Shown: positions 1 through 8,924 of the stretch, piece by piece
How the letters are laid out: every line of letters starts with the position of its first letter
How positions within the stretch are numbered: position 1 is the first letter of the stretch
DNA from: DATARH01 sp035570495
Lineage (GTDB): Bacteria > Pseudomonadota > Alphaproteobacteria > ATCC43930 > CGMCC-115725
Length of the DNA stretch: 54,276 nt
Reading direction: 5' to 3'
Assembly (NCBI GenBank): GCA_035570495.1
Contig: DATMLO010000236.1
Span: forward strand, 1 to 54,276
Notes under the pieces: model-generated
What the model was told of the DNA's origin: nothing
The model's input: only the letters and a program-made list of their open reading frames with translations
Databases searched by the model: none
Made by a program: the position numbers and the translations under genes

Positions 1-54
1 CCGCGCCGCAGCGGCGTCGGTGACGGTCATTTGAGAGGCTGCATAACGAGATCG

Positions 55-167
55 CGTCCTTCGAGACGGCTGCTGCGCAGCCTCCTCAGGATGAGCAAAT
101 ATTTGAGAATGGCATCTAGAAAAGCCCTCATCCTGAGGCGCCTCGCGCAGCGAGGTCTCGAAGGACG
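55..167. repeat. REP-like inverted repeat pair
   Basis: Two arms of about 41 bases face each other: 55-95 begins CGTCCTTCGAGAC and ends CTCAGGATGAG, and 127-167 begins CTCATCCTGAGG and ends TCTCGAAGGACG. The outer parts are near-perfect reverse complements, and the centre of each arm varies (CTGCTGCGCAG versus CTCGCGCAGCGAG). The arms flank about 30 AT-rich bases. This form is a familiar dispersed intergenic palindrome of Rhizobiales and Rhodospirillales genomes. It lies just downstream of the mutL stop. No gene was found in bases 1-196. Confidence 0.75.
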
Positions 168-196
168 CAAAACACCGCGTCCAGTCCGAATATTCC

Positions 197-2005
197 CTAG
201 CGCCGGCCGAACAGCCGCTCGATATCGGCGAGCGCCAGGCTCACATAGGTCGGGCGGCCGTGATTGCACTGGCCGCTATTGGGGGTCGCCTCCATCTGGC
301 GTAGCAGCGCGTCCATCTCGGCTTGCGACAGCCGGTTGCCGGCGCGCACGCTGGTGTGGCAGGCGAGGGTGCCGCAGACGCTGTCGATGCGTTCCTTCAA
401 TGACAGCGTCGCGTCCCATTCCGCCAGCTCCCCGGCAAGGTCGCGCACCAGCGCGGCGATCTCGAGGCCAGGGAGCAGCGCCGGCACCTCGCGCACCACC
501 ACCGCGCCCGGTCCAAACCCTTCGAGCACCAGGCCGAATTCCGCGAGCTCGTCGCCACGCGCAACCAGCCGGGCGGCGAGCGACGGGTCGAGCTCGACGA
601 CTTCGGGCAACAGCAGTGCCTGGCGAGCGACGCCGCGCGACGCCAGCGCCGCTTTCATCCGCTCGTGGACGATGCGCTCATGCGCGGCGTGCTGATCGAC
701 CAGCACGATGCCGTTGGCGGTCTCCGCGACGATGTAGGTGCCGTGCAGCTGCGCGCGGGCATTGCCAAGCGGCGTTTCCGCCTCATCGCCGCGCGGCACC
801 TCGCCGATCTCGGCGCCGGGCTCCGCCAACTCCGCCGCGCCGGGGGTGAGAAAGGCGTTGCCGGTCTCGTAAAGACCGGGCGTGCGCAACGGCAGCGCGA
901 AGCGCGGCATTTGCGGCGCGCCGGCACCGTTTCCCGGCCGAAACGCGGCGAGCGCGGTGGTCGCTACCGTCGTCGAGGCGCGCTGCCCGGCGGCGTCAAG
1001 CGCATGACGCAGCGCTCCGACGATCAACCCGCGAATGAGACTCGCGTCGCGAAAACGGATTTCCGCCTTGGCCGGGTGTACGTTGACGTCGATCTCGGCG
1101 GCCGGCCCGTCGATGAACAGCGCCACGACCGGGTGGCGGTCGCGTGCGAGCACATCCTGATAGGCGGCGCGCACGGCGCCGACCAGCAGCCGGTCGCGCA
1201 CCGGACGGCCATTGACGACCAAATACTGGTCGCGCGGCAGGCCACGGTTCAAGGTCGGCAGGCCAATGCGGCCGGTGAGCCGGAAACCCTGCCGCTCGGC
1301 GTCGATGGGGATCGAGTTTTCAGCGAAATCGCGTCCGAGCAGCGCCGCGAGCCGGGCGCGGCGCGGGTCGTCGCCGCTGAGCGTCCCGGTCTCGGCCGCG
1401 AGACGCAGCAGCACCCGCTCGTCATCGCCAGTCACGGTGAAGGCGATCGCCGGGTAGGCCATCGCCAGGCGCTTCACGGTGTCGACCGCCTGATCGCGTT
1501 CGCTGCGTGGCGTCTTCATGAATTTGAGCCGCGCCGGGGTCGCGAAAAACAGGTCGCGCACCTCGACGCGGGTGCCGGGCGGGTGCGCCGCCGGCACCGG
1601 CGCGTGCTTGTCGCCGGCCTCGACTCGAATCTCCCAGGCCGAATCGGCATGCGCCATGGGCCCTCGGGGACGCGAGACAATGCGGAGCCGGCTCACCGCG
1701 CCGATCGACGGCAACGCCTCGCCGCGAAAACCGAGCGCGGCGATCTCGGCGAGATTGTCGTCAGGCAGTTTCGAGGTGCAGTGCCGCTCGACCGCGAGCG
1801 ACAGCTCATCCGGGGTCATGCCGGCGCCGTTATCGCCAACCGCGATAAGGGTTTGCCCGCCATCATGCAGCGTCACGTCGATGCGGTCGGCGCCGGCATC
1901 GATGGCGTTTTCGACAAGTTCTTTAACGGCGGCCGCCGGGCGCTCGATGACCTCGCCCGCGGCGATGCGGTTGACGAGCACAGGCGGCAGTTGGCGGATC
2001 GGCAT
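197..2005 (-). CDS. mutL: DNA mismatch repair endonuclease MutL
   Basis: MutL couples MutS mismatch recognition to strand incision. The 602-residue product has the GHKL ATPase motifs in order: ELVENAIDAGA, DNGAGM and GFRGEALPSI in the first 110 residues. The C-terminal domain carries the metal-dependent nicking motif DQHA-x2-E-x4-E at about residue 437, and ends with ACHTSVRAG and CNHGRPTY. It is therefore the nicking type expected where MutH is absent. The start at MPIRQLPP matches the family N-terminus; an ATG eight codons upstream is also open. The next gene upstream is divergent. Confidence 0.97.
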   Translation of the reverse strand: MPIRQLPPVLVNRIAAGEVIERPAAAVKELVENAIDAGADRIDVTLHDGGQTLIAVGDNGAGMTPDELSLAVERHCTSKLPDDNLAEIAALGFRGEALPSIGAVSRLRIVSRPRGPMAHADSAWEIRVEAGDKHAPVPAAHPPGTRVEVRDLFFATPARLKFMKTPRSERDQAVDTVKRLAMAYPAIAFTVTGDDERVLLRLAAETGTLSGDDPRRARLAALLGRDFAENSIPIDAERQGFRLTGRIGLPTLNRGLPRDQYLVVNGRPVRDRLLVGAVRAAYQDVLARDRHPVVALFIDGPAAEIDVNVHPAKAEIRFRDASLIRGLIVGALRHALDAAGQRASTTVATTALAAFRPGNGAGAPQMPRFALPLRTPGLYETGNAFLTPGAAELAEPGAEIGEVPRGDEAETPLGNARAQLHGTYIVAETANGIVLVDQHAAHERIVHERMKAALASRGVARQALLLPEVVELDPSLAARLVARGDELAEFGLVLEGFGPGAVVVREVPALLPGLEIAALVRDLAGELAEWDATLSLKERIDSVCGTLACHTSVRAGNRLSQAEMDALLRQMEATPNSGQCNHGRPTYVSLALADIERLFGRR

Positions 2006-2148
2006 TATCGCCAATTTTACGCGATGCATCCCGATCGCGGGAAACTTTTGGCCGATGAATGGGTTGATGAAGTGGCGGGGGATTGTCGTCAACGATCCCT
2101 TAACGATTGGCCGGCCATGGTTAGCTGCTGCTTGTCGGAGATTTTCCC

Positions 2149-2412
2149 GTGTGGAAGACGCAAGACTATATGCGACGACACTGGCCGACCCTGCAGATCC
2201 CGCTGCTGGGTATCGCGATCGGCATAGTCCTGTTTTTCGCGGTGAGCACGCTGAGCCCGCATCCCGGCGACACTTGCGGTCGGCTCGGGCAGATCGCCGA
2301 GGAATGGCAGCTCGGAATGCCGACCCGGACACTGATCTGCAGCGCCACAATAAGCGGCGACCTGCGGTACAACCGCGCGATCATCGACGAGAAGAAGACG
2401 GCGGAGCGCTGA
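2149..2412 (+). CDS. small single-span membrane protein, unknown
   Basis: An 87-residue ORF starts at GTG with GGAG about 9 bases upstream. One hydrophobic segment at residues 17-34 follows a basic N-terminus (MRRHWP). The tail holds two Cys and ends in charged residues, so it is probably anchored in the inner membrane with a periplasmic domain. It is divergent from mutL, and its 3' end overlaps the convergent GT87 gene by 32 bases. I do not recognise the family. Hydrophobicity, RBS and position favour a real gene, but a spurious ORF cannot be excluded. Confidence 0.55.
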   Translation: MWKTQDYMRRHWPTLQIPLLGIAIGIVLFFAVSTLSPHPGDTCGRLGQIAEEWQLGMPTRTLICSATISGDLRYNRAIIDEKKTAER

Positions 2413-3586
2413 CCCGCCGCATCGCGACCGCCAGCGTGATCGCCAGTGCCGCGCAGCCGAGCTGCACACCCAAAAGCCAGTAGAGCGGCATCAGCGCCAG
2501 CGGCGCGAGCCAGACCGCGAAGAGCATGTCGCGCTCGTAGCGCCCAAAACCGTCGCGCAAGCCGAGAATCGCGAGAAACCCGAGCGCGACCGCGAGCCAC
2601 GTCCAGTCGTACGTGAACAGATAGGGCGACACCAGCAACGAGCCGACCAGCAGCACCGCGGCACGTGCCTCGAACGGCGCGTCTTCCCGGCGCCATGCGC
2701 GCCAAACGCAGATCGCGGCGGCGAGTGCGGCCATCGCCTGTACCAGCATCGCCAACTTAGACGGCGCTCCGAGCGAAAGCAGCAGCACGTAGGGGCTCGG
2801 CATCTGGCCCCACGGCAACCCGGCGCGATCGACGATGTCGCGCAACGTCGGCAAGTCGTGCAGAAAGGCGAGCATTGTCGGCCAACCGAAAGCGACCGCT
2901 CCGGCGAGACTGAACAACACCGCCGTCACCGCCGCCGACACCAGCGCCTGCCAGCGTCTTCCGGCGATAAAGGCGATTGGAAACATCACGCCGAGATGCG
3001 GCTTGATCGCGAGCAGTCCGATCAGCATCCCGGCAAGCCACGGTCTTCGATCGAGCTGCACTAGCGCGAAGCCGGCGAGCCCAGCGGTCAAAAACCCGTT
3101 CTGGCCGTCGACAAAATTGACAAGCCCGGCCGGGGTCGCGGCCGCGACGAGCCAGGCGCGCGGGTCGCGGAACAGCGCGCGCACCAGCCCGGCCCACAGC
3201 GCCGCCGTCGCCCCGCTAAAAACGATCAGCGCCGCTGGGTAGCTCAGCAGCCCCAGCGGCAGCACCAGCAGCAGGAAGGTCGGCGGGTAGTGCCACAGGA
3301 ACAGCGTGTCGCCCATCGCCGGCACCGCTTGATGCTGCGCTGCGGCGATCGCGGCCGGGTCAAACGCGGCAGCGGGGATGCCGTCGACGGCCAGCCGCGC
3401 GGCGCTCCAGAACGTGATGAAATCGTAGCCCACCGGTTTGTCGTGCGGATCGACGAGGCTTGGCAGCGAGCGCGCGATCCACCACAGCGCCGCCGCCCCC
3501 ATGATCGTAACGATCAGCAGCGAATAGACGCGGATGCGCTGCTCGGTCAGCCAATGCGGCGCGGGTTCGACAGCTTGCTCGGCCAT
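2381..3586 (-). CDS. GT87-like (DUF2029) membrane glycosyltransferase
   Basis: This 401-residue polytopic membrane protein has about ten hydrophobic segments. Near the N-terminus, after the first span and in a loop, it has DPHDKPVGYDFITFWSAARLA, in which the acidic D and FxxFW pattern is typical of the GT87/DUF2029 C-fold family of polyprenyl-phosphate-sugar-dependent mannosyl/arabinosyl transferases. LLAIKPHLGVMFP and a late SPYLFTYDWTW segment are also family-like. The acceptor is unknown; it probably acts on envelope glycolipids from the periplasmic side. No glycan cluster surrounds it. Confidence 0.85.
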   Translation of the reverse strand: MAEQAVEPAPHWLTEQRIRVYSLLIVTIMGAAALWWIARSLPSLVDPHDKPVGYDFITFWSAARLAVDGIPAAAFDPAAIAAAQHQAVPAMGDTLFLWHYPPTFLLLVLPLGLLSYPAALIVFSGATAALWAGLVRALFRDPRAWLVAAATPAGLVNFVDGQNGFLTAGLAGFALVQLDRRPWLAGMLIGLLAIKPHLGVMFPIAFIAGRRWQALVSAAVTAVLFSLAGAVAFGWPTMLAFLHDLPTLRDIVDRAGLPWGQMPSPYVLLLSLGAPSKLAMLVQAMAALAAAICVWRAWRREDAPFEARAAVLLVGSLLVSPYLFTYDWTWLAVALGFLAILGLRDGFGRYERDMLFAVWLAPLALMPLYWLLGVQLGCAALAITLAVAMRRVSAPPSSSRR

Positions 3587-3622
3587 TGGCGAGAAGGTTA
3601 GGGGCTTATGGTTTCCCGCTGG

Positions 3623-3630
3623 TTAACCAT
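3623..3630 (+). promoter_or_regulatory. TTAACCAT octamer, possible CtrA half-site
   Basis: GGTTAACCAT lies in the 130-base gap between the divergent GT87 and flavoenzyme genes, with TTGACA about 20 bases further on. TTAACCAT is described as a half-site-type motif for the cell-cycle regulator CtrA in alphaproteobacteria. The same octamer recurs twice at 42.5-42.6 kb. Functional assignment is inference. Confidence 0.35.
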
Positions 3631-3716
3631 CACCGCCTGCGCCTTGACAGGCCGCACATTTCTCTTGTGGAGTGGCGGTCCCGGCGTAGCGAAACGACCG
3701 CCGGAGAGGGGCGCAG

Positions 3717-4937
3717 ATGGCGGCGACGCTACCAAAGAATACAAGCGGGGAACGCGAGACGACGGGACTGACCACGGCCGATTACCTCGCGCGGGTCAAG
3801 GCGCTGGCGCCGGCGCTCCGGGCGTCTGCCGCCGAGATCGACGAGCGCCGCGAATTACCCGCCGCAATCGTCGACAAGTTCGTCGAGGGCGGCTTCTTCC
3901 GTCTCCTGCTGCCGCGCGCGCTCGGCGGCGCGGAGCTGTTGCCCGCCGATTACGCGCCGATCATCGAGGCGATCGCCGAGATCGACGCGAGCGCCGCGTG
4001 GTGCCTCAACCAGAATGCCGGCTGCTCGATGACCGCGGCCTATTTCGCGCCGGAAGTGGCCAAGGACATCTTCGGCGGGCCGCGCGGCATCCTCGCCTGG
4101 GGACCTGGCCCCGGCGAAGCGCGCGTCGTCGCTGGCGGCTACAGCGTGACGGCGCAATGGGCCTTTGCCAGCGGCAGCCATCACGCCAGCTGGCTCGGCT
4201 GCCACGTGCCGGTGGTCGAAGCAAATGGCCAGCCGCGCCTCGAGGCCGACGGCACGCCTGCGGTGCGCACGCTGGTCTTCCCCAAATCAAAGACCAAGTT
4301 CACCGATATCTGGCACACGATCGGCCTGCGCGGCACCGGTAGCGATCAGTACGCGATCAAGGATTTGTTTGTCCCGGAGGCTTATTCGCTGCGCTCGATC
4401 GCCCGCAATTCGCCCGAGACGCGACGGGAGGCGGGGCTGCTCTATTCGTTCTCCAGCCTGTCGCTCTACGCGGCGGGCTTCGCCGGCGTGGCGATGGGTT
4501 GCGCGCGCTCGACGCTCTACTCGTTCATCGAGCTGGCGCGCGACAAAATTCCGCGCGGCGCGCGCGTCACGATGCGCAACAACAACGTCATCCAGCGCGA
4601 TGTCGCGCTCGCCGACGCACGGCTCTCATCGGCCTATGGCCATCTGATCCGCAGCCTCGAAGACATCACCGAGGCGGTGCGCGAGCGCGGCCACATCACC
4701 CTCGACGAGCGCATGACGATCCGCCTGACGGCGACCTTCTGCATCCACACCGCACTCGAAGTGACCGACATCCTCTACCAGGCGGCCGGCGCCACGGCGA
4801 TTTTCAACGAGAACCCGTTCGAGCGGCCGTGGCGCGACGTGCACTCGGTGTCGCAGCAGCTGCAAGGTCGCCAGGTACATTTCGAGACGGTCGGCGCGCA
4901 TATGATGGGGCTGGAGCCCGATACCGGCTGGCTCTGA
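3717..4937 (+). CDS. acyl-CoA dehydrogenase-fold flavin monooxygenase
   Basis: The 406-residue protein has an acyl-CoA dehydrogenase N-terminal helical domain (residues 20-130, including GGFFRLLLPRALGGAEL and SAAWCLNQNAG), a beta middle domain and an HpaH/DszC-type C-terminal domain (FERPWRDVHSVSQQLQ, residues about 365-390). The RDVH signature and lack of the usual catalytic Glu pattern point to two-component flavin hydroxylases that use reduced flavin from a partner reductase, rather than a true acyl-CoA dehydrogenase. No reductase is adjacent. The start is preceded by GGAGAGGGGCGCAG. The 3' end converges on the enolase-family gene. Confidence 0.85.
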   Translation: MAATLPKNTSGERETTGLTTADYLARVKALAPALRASAAEIDERRELPAAIVDKFVEGGFFRLLLPRALGGAELLPADYAPIIEAIAEIDASAAWCLNQNAGCSMTAAYFAPEVAKDIFGGPRGILAWGPGPGEARVVAGGYSVTAQWAFASGSHHASWLGCHVPVVEANGQPRLEADGTPAVRTLVFPKSKTKFTDIWHTIGLRGTGSDQYAIKDLFVPEAYSLRSIARNSPETRREAGLLYSFSSLSLYAAGFAGVAMGCARSTLYSFIELARDKIPRGARVTMRNNNVIQRDVALADARLSSAYGHLIRSLEDITEAVRERGHITLDERMTIRLTATFCIHTALEVTDILYQAAGATAIFNENPFERPWRDVHSVSQQLQGRQVHFETVGAHMMGLEPDTGWL

Positions 4938-4940
4938 CCC

Positions 4941-6134
4941 TCAGGGCGACGCGAGGTCGCCCTTCAAGGTCGGCACATAGCCCTTGCGCGGGTATTCCTC
5001 GGTGTAGCTGCGGAAGCCGTGTTCGCTGGCTTCGTGGTGCGGGTAGGCGCGCAGCTTGCCAACATCGATGTCGATACCGAGACCGGGCGCGGTCGGCAGG
5101 TCGACCCAGCCGCCGTCCCGCCTGAGACCGACGCTGGCGATCTCGCCGCAGCGCTCCTCGAAATTGACGAAATACTCGGTGATCTTGAAGTTGGGGATCA
5201 CCGCCGACACCGCGACCGTCGCCGCGAGGCCGATCAGCGGCGAGTTGTAGTTATGCGGCGACATGACGACCGCTTGCGGCTGGGCCATCACGCAGATGTC
5301 CAGCAGCGCCGAGATGCCGCCGATCGCGCAGATATCGGGGTTGAGGATGTCCGCCGCACGTCGGCTCAGACACTCGAAAAACGATTCCTTCGTGTACAGC
5401 GCCTCGCCGGTGACGATCGGGATGTTGACCTTGTCGCGCACCTCGGCGAGCAGCGCGAGATTATCGGCGAGGCATGGCTCCTCGTACCACTCGATGCCCA
5501 AGGTCTCGAGCCGTCGCCCGATGCGGATCGCGTGCTGCGGCGAGAACCGGCGATGCGCCTCGACCAGGATTTCGAAATCCGGCCCCAGCGCCTCGCGGAT
5601 CGCCGCGACGTATTCGATCGCGAAATCCTCGTCTTTGCGATCGACATGGGTGCGCCACGGGCCGGGGAAGGGATCGAACTTGGCGGCGGTGAAACCCATC
5701 GCCCTGACCTTCTTGGCGCGTTCGACGCCGTCCGCGATCGTCGTGCGGCCGGCCCAGCCATTGGCGTAGACGCGGATTTTCTCGCGCGACGGCCCACCGA
5801 GCAGATTGTAAACCGGCAATCCAGCGATCTTGCCGATGATGTCCCACGACGCGATCTCGATCGCCGCCCAGGCCGACAGCAACTCCATCGAGCCGCGCTT
5901 GATCGCGAAATCGTCGAACATGACCTGGCCGGTATGGCGGATGTTGAACACCGGCCGGCCGATCACATGTGGCGCCATCTTCTGGATAAGGATGGCGATG
6001 ACCTCTTCGCGGCCATGTGTGACATAGGCCTCGCCCCAGCCGTGCCGACCGTCCTCGGTTTCGACCCGGCAGAACAGCAGATCCTTCGAGCTGCCAGTAC
6101 CGAGGATGAAGGTTTCGATGCGCGCGATCTTCAT
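4941..6134 (-). CDS. enolase-superfamily dehydratase (mandelate racemase subgroup)
   Basis: This 397-residue cytoplasmic protein has the mandelate racemase/muconate lactonising fold. Metal ligands are readable as E192 (ILVEAH), E218 (WYEEP) and E244 (VTGEAL). The general base pair of the mandelate racemase subgroup is H294 (MSPHNYN) with D267 (NPD), and K152 lies in AAKFDPF. These features fit acid-sugar dehydratases such as galactonate-type enzymes; the exact substrate is not readable. Its ATG overlaps the TGA of the upstream molybdopterin oxidoreductase (ATGA), which implies translational coupling and a shared pathway. Confidence 0.9.
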   Translation of the reverse strand: MKIARIETFILGTGSSKDLLFCRVETEDGRHGWGEAYVTHGREEVIAILIQKMAPHVIGRPVFNIRHTGQVMFDDFAIKRGSMELLSAWAAIEIASWDIIGKIAGLPVYNLLGGPSREKIRVYANGWAGRTTIADGVERAKKVRAMGFTAAKFDPFPGPWRTHVDRKDEDFAIEYVAAIREALGPDFEILVEAHRRFSPQHAIRIGRRLETLGIEWYEEPCLADNLALLAEVRDKVNIPIVTGEALYTKESFFECLSRRAADILNPDICAIGGISALLDICVMAQPQAVVMSPHNYNSPLIGLAATVAVSAVIPNFKITEYFVNFEERCGEIASVGLRRDGGWVDLPTAPGLGIDIDVGKLRAYPHHEASEHGFRSYTEEYPRKGYVPTLKGDLASP

Positions 6135-8167
6135 GACGCTTCCCTCCACGGCTCGACATCGAGAAAGGTGCTCTGATAGGTCGCGCCCTCGCCAATATCG
6201 GTGTAGCGGCCGGAGACCAGCATATTGACGGTGCCAGCAACGGTCTCGCCGTCGGAACGCTGGCCGGGCACCAGCACGACACCCGGCCGCACCTCGTCGC
6301 TGACCCGCAACACCAGCCCGACCTCGCCGCGCTCGTTATGGAGTCGGACCTTGTCGCCATCGGCGAGGCCACGGGCGGCGGCATCATCGGGGTGCAGGAT
6401 GGCGCAGGGTGCGCCCTCGCGGCGGCGCAGAAAAGCGACGCCGGCATAGGCGGTGTGCGCCTGAAAATAGCCGGGCGCGGTCAGCAGGCGCAGCGGCCAG
6501 CGCGCGGCGTCCTGCTCCTCATGCGGGTCGGGCGCCCAGTCTGGCATCGGCGCAAGACCGGCCGCCGCCATCTGCCCCGAGTAGAACTCGAGCTTTCCGG
6601 ACGCCGTCTTGAATTCCTGGCGCTCGCTCGCCTTGAGGCGCAACGGCCCGCCTCGCCGCAGCTGCACCGCGTCGATCCCGGCCGTCGCGCCCCCCGCGCC
6701 GTCGAGCAGCACATCGAGCCCTTGGGCCGGCGTCGCATGATAGATCGGCAGGTTGAGCCCCATCCGCACCGCGAGCGACTGCGCCAGGCGCATGTTCGAC
6801 CACGCCTCGTGCTGCGGCGCGACTGCGGCCGGCGCGTATTGCAGGTAGTAGGCGCCGTACGCGCGATAGAGATCTTCGGTCTCGAGATAGGTCGCCGCCG
6901 GCAGCACGATATCGGCGTAGCGCGCGGTCGCGGTCATGAACGGGTCGTGGACAACGGTGAACAGGTCGTCGCGCGCGAGGCCCTGGCGCACCGCGCCGGC
7001 GTCCGGGTTGGTGACGGCGGGGTTGTTCGCGGCGACAAACAGCGCGCGGATCGGCGGGTCTTTCAGGTTCAGCAGCGCATCGCCAAGCCGCAGATGATTG
7101 ACCGTGCGCGTCGCATCGTCCGCAGCGCCGGTCGGATTGCGCAGCGCCGCCTGGTTGAGCTCGTAGACCGCGCCAGTCAGCAACAACGCGCCGCCGCCGC
7201 GACGCCCATAGGCGCCGGTCACACCGGGCAGCAGCGCCACCGCACGCAGCGCCTCACCGCCGCGCGCGAGCCGCGTCATGCCCTCGCCAAGCCGGATGAA
7301 TGAGCGCTTGGCCGCGCCGTACATCGCCGCAAAACCCTCGATCTCGGCGAGCGGGAGGCCGGTAATCTCGGCGACGCGCTCCGGGAAGAAGCGCGGCAGC
7401 ACTTGCATTTCGAGGCGGTCGAAGCCGGCCGTATGGGCGGCGATGTAGTCGCGATCGACGAGCTTGTCCCGCACCAGGATGTGCATGACGCCGAGCGCGA
7501 GCGCCGCGTCGGTGCCAATACGGATCGGCAAGTACATATCGGCGCGCGCCCCGGTGCGGCTACGCCGAGGATCAATCGTCACCAGCTTGACGCCGCGCCG
7601 CTGCGCCGCCTCGACCCGCGCCCAGAAATGCACGTTGGTGGCAACAAGGTCAGCGCCCCACGCGACGATCAGGTCGCTGTCGTCGACCGTCTCGGGATCC
7701 GCGCCGGGAACCGGGCCGCAGGTCACGTTCCACGCTTCCTCGCAGCACGTGTCGCAGACCGTGCCGGCGATCAACCGGCTCGTACCCAGCGCGCGGAACA
7801 GACCGAGCGGCAGGCCCCGGTTCATCAGCCCTTGATGCGCGCTGTAAGCGTAGCCGAGCAACGCCTCCGCGCCCGACTCGGCGATGATTGCCTTCCAGCG
7901 CGCGGTGATCTCATCGAGCGCCTCGTCCCAGGAAATCGGCGCGAACTGGCCATCGCCTTTCGCGCCTGTTCGGCGCAGCGGCGTTTTCAGCCGCTCGGGC
8001 GAGTGCACCAGCTCGGCGTCACGGTTGACCTTGGCGCAGGCAAAGCCGGCGGTGAAGCTGTTGCCGGGGTCGCCCTTGATGCGCCTGATCCGCCCGTCCT
8101 CGACCTCGGCGAGCAACGAGCACATGTCCGGGCAATCATGCCCACAAACGACGCGGATGGTTTCCAT
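6131..8167 (-). CDS. molybdopterin oxidoreductase, DMSO-reductase superfamily
   Basis: The 678-residue protein begins with a [4Fe-4S] site C8-x3-C12-x3-C16-x27-C44. This is followed by molybdopterin-binding domains (for example DLIVAWGADLVATNVHFW) and a C-terminal molydopterin dinucleotide-binding domain (residues about 560-670). There is no Tat or Sec signal, so it should be cytoplasmic. The region where the Mo ligand is expected reads CDTCCEEA (residues 138-145), so the ligand is uncertain. Start METIRVVCGHDC was chosen because the Fe-S motif normally follows within about 10 residues. It lies upstream of, and overlaps, the enolase-family dehydratase. It resembles broad COG0243 dehydrogenases; the substrate is unknown. 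Confidence 0.92.
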   Translation of the reverse strand: METIRVVCGHDCPDMCSLLAEVEDGRIRRIKGDPGNSFTAGFACAKVNRDAELVHSPERLKTPLRRTGAKGDGQFAPISWDEALDEITARWKAIIAESGAEALLGYAYSAHQGLMNRGLPLGLFRALGTSRLIAGTVCDTCCEEAWNVTCGPVPGADPETVDDSDLIVAWGADLVATNVHFWARVEAAQRRGVKLVTIDPRRSRTGARADMYLPIRIGTDAALALGVMHILVRDKLVDRDYIAAHTAGFDRLEMQVLPRFFPERVAEITGLPLAEIEGFAAMYGAAKRSFIRLGEGMTRLARGGEALRAVALLPGVTGAYGRRGGGALLLTGAVYELNQAALRNPTGAADDATRTVNHLRLGDALLNLKDPPIRALFVAANNPAVTNPDAGAVRQGLARDDLFTVVHDPFMTATARYADIVLPAATYLETEDLYRAYGAYYLQYAPAAVAPQHEAWSNMRLAQSLAVRMGLNLPIYHATPAQGLDVLLDGAGGATAGIDAVQLRRGGPLRLKASERQEFKTASGKLEFYSGQMAAAGLAPMPDWAPDPHEEQDAARWPLRLLTAPGYFQAHTAYAGVAFLRRREGAPCAILHPDDAAARGLADGDKVRLHNERGEVGLVLRVSDEVRPGVVLVPGQRSDGETVAGTVNMLVSGRYTDIGEGATYQSTFLDVEPWREAS

Positions 8168-8220
8168 CGCCGGAGATTGCGTAATCGCCGCGCGCGCCGC
8201 AATCCTCAAAGTCCGACAGG

Positions 8221-8763
8221 TCAGCGGCTATGCGCCGCCGCGACCGCGATATGCTCGGGATGAAAGAAGCGCGGCGGCGGTATCTCATGCCGCGATGCCG
8301 CGGCAGCATGCTGCTGATTGGCGTGATTGCCTCCTGCCACCGGCGGAGGCGGCGGGTTTTTATGCTCAACGCAGCCCACGCAGCTCCAAACAGGTCCCCA
8401 ATTGGTCACGATGACCGGCGCGGCGACGATTGTAGTGGTCGTCGATTCGGTTTGCTCGATCGAGACTTGTTGGCTGACCGTTACTTGCTGCTGAGACGGG
8501 TCAGAGTTTTCCGACGCGGGCGACAGCTGCGTTGCCGCCGTCTGATCGGTGTTGCCAGGCCGGGATTGAGGCTGGGGTTCGGCCTTGGACGACGGCTTTT
8601 CCGGCACCGGGGCTGCCGGCTGTACTGACGGCTCGGCGTTCGCCTGCGGAGCCGGGACCTGGGCCGGCGACGGCGACCAAGTCGCCACCCCGACCGCACC
8701 GCCGGCGATGATGGCGGTGAGGAGTACCGCTGAGGCGGTTGCGCTGAAAGGAAGCTGGACCAT
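8221..8763 (-). CDS. proline-rich anchored protein, unknown
   Basis: This 180-residue protein has an N-terminal hydrophobic segment (residues 10-30), then a long linker rich in Pro, Gln, Ser and Ala. A short conserved-looking block follows (NWGPVWSCVGCVEHKNPPPPP, with a CxxC), then a His-rich tail. It is likely to be inner-membrane anchored or secreted. The CxxC and terminal His residues could bind metal, which is inference. It is followed by the molybdopterin gene on the same strand, 53 bases away. I do not recognise a family. Confidence 0.6.
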   Translation of the reverse strand: MVQLPFSATASAVLLTAIIAGGAVGVATWSPSPAQVPAPQANAEPSVQPAAPVPEKPSSKAEPQPQSRPGNTDQTAATQLSPASENSDPSQQQVTVSQQVSIEQTESTTTTIVAAPVIVTNWGPVWSCVGCVEHKNPPPPPVAGGNHANQQHAAAASRHEIPPPRFFHPEHIAVAAAHSR

Positions 8764-8924
8764 CGTTCGGCATCATAGCGCTTCGATAAGGCGAATGTGG
8801 CGCATAGGTATTTAATTTTGATTTGTGGCATCCCGAATCGTGGTTAACGCGCTTCGCGCATCCGCCCGAATGACAGCGCGGCAAATGCGGTTATGATCGC
8901 GGCAGCCCTCTTAGGAGAACGGAT

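Noticed and set aside
665..2227. Long open frame opposite mutL
   Set aside because: It mirrors mutL and has Arg/Ala-biased content typical of shadow frames.
5019..6176. Plus-strand frame opposite the enolase-family gene
   Set aside because: The minus-strand gene has full catalytic motifs; the plus frame has none.
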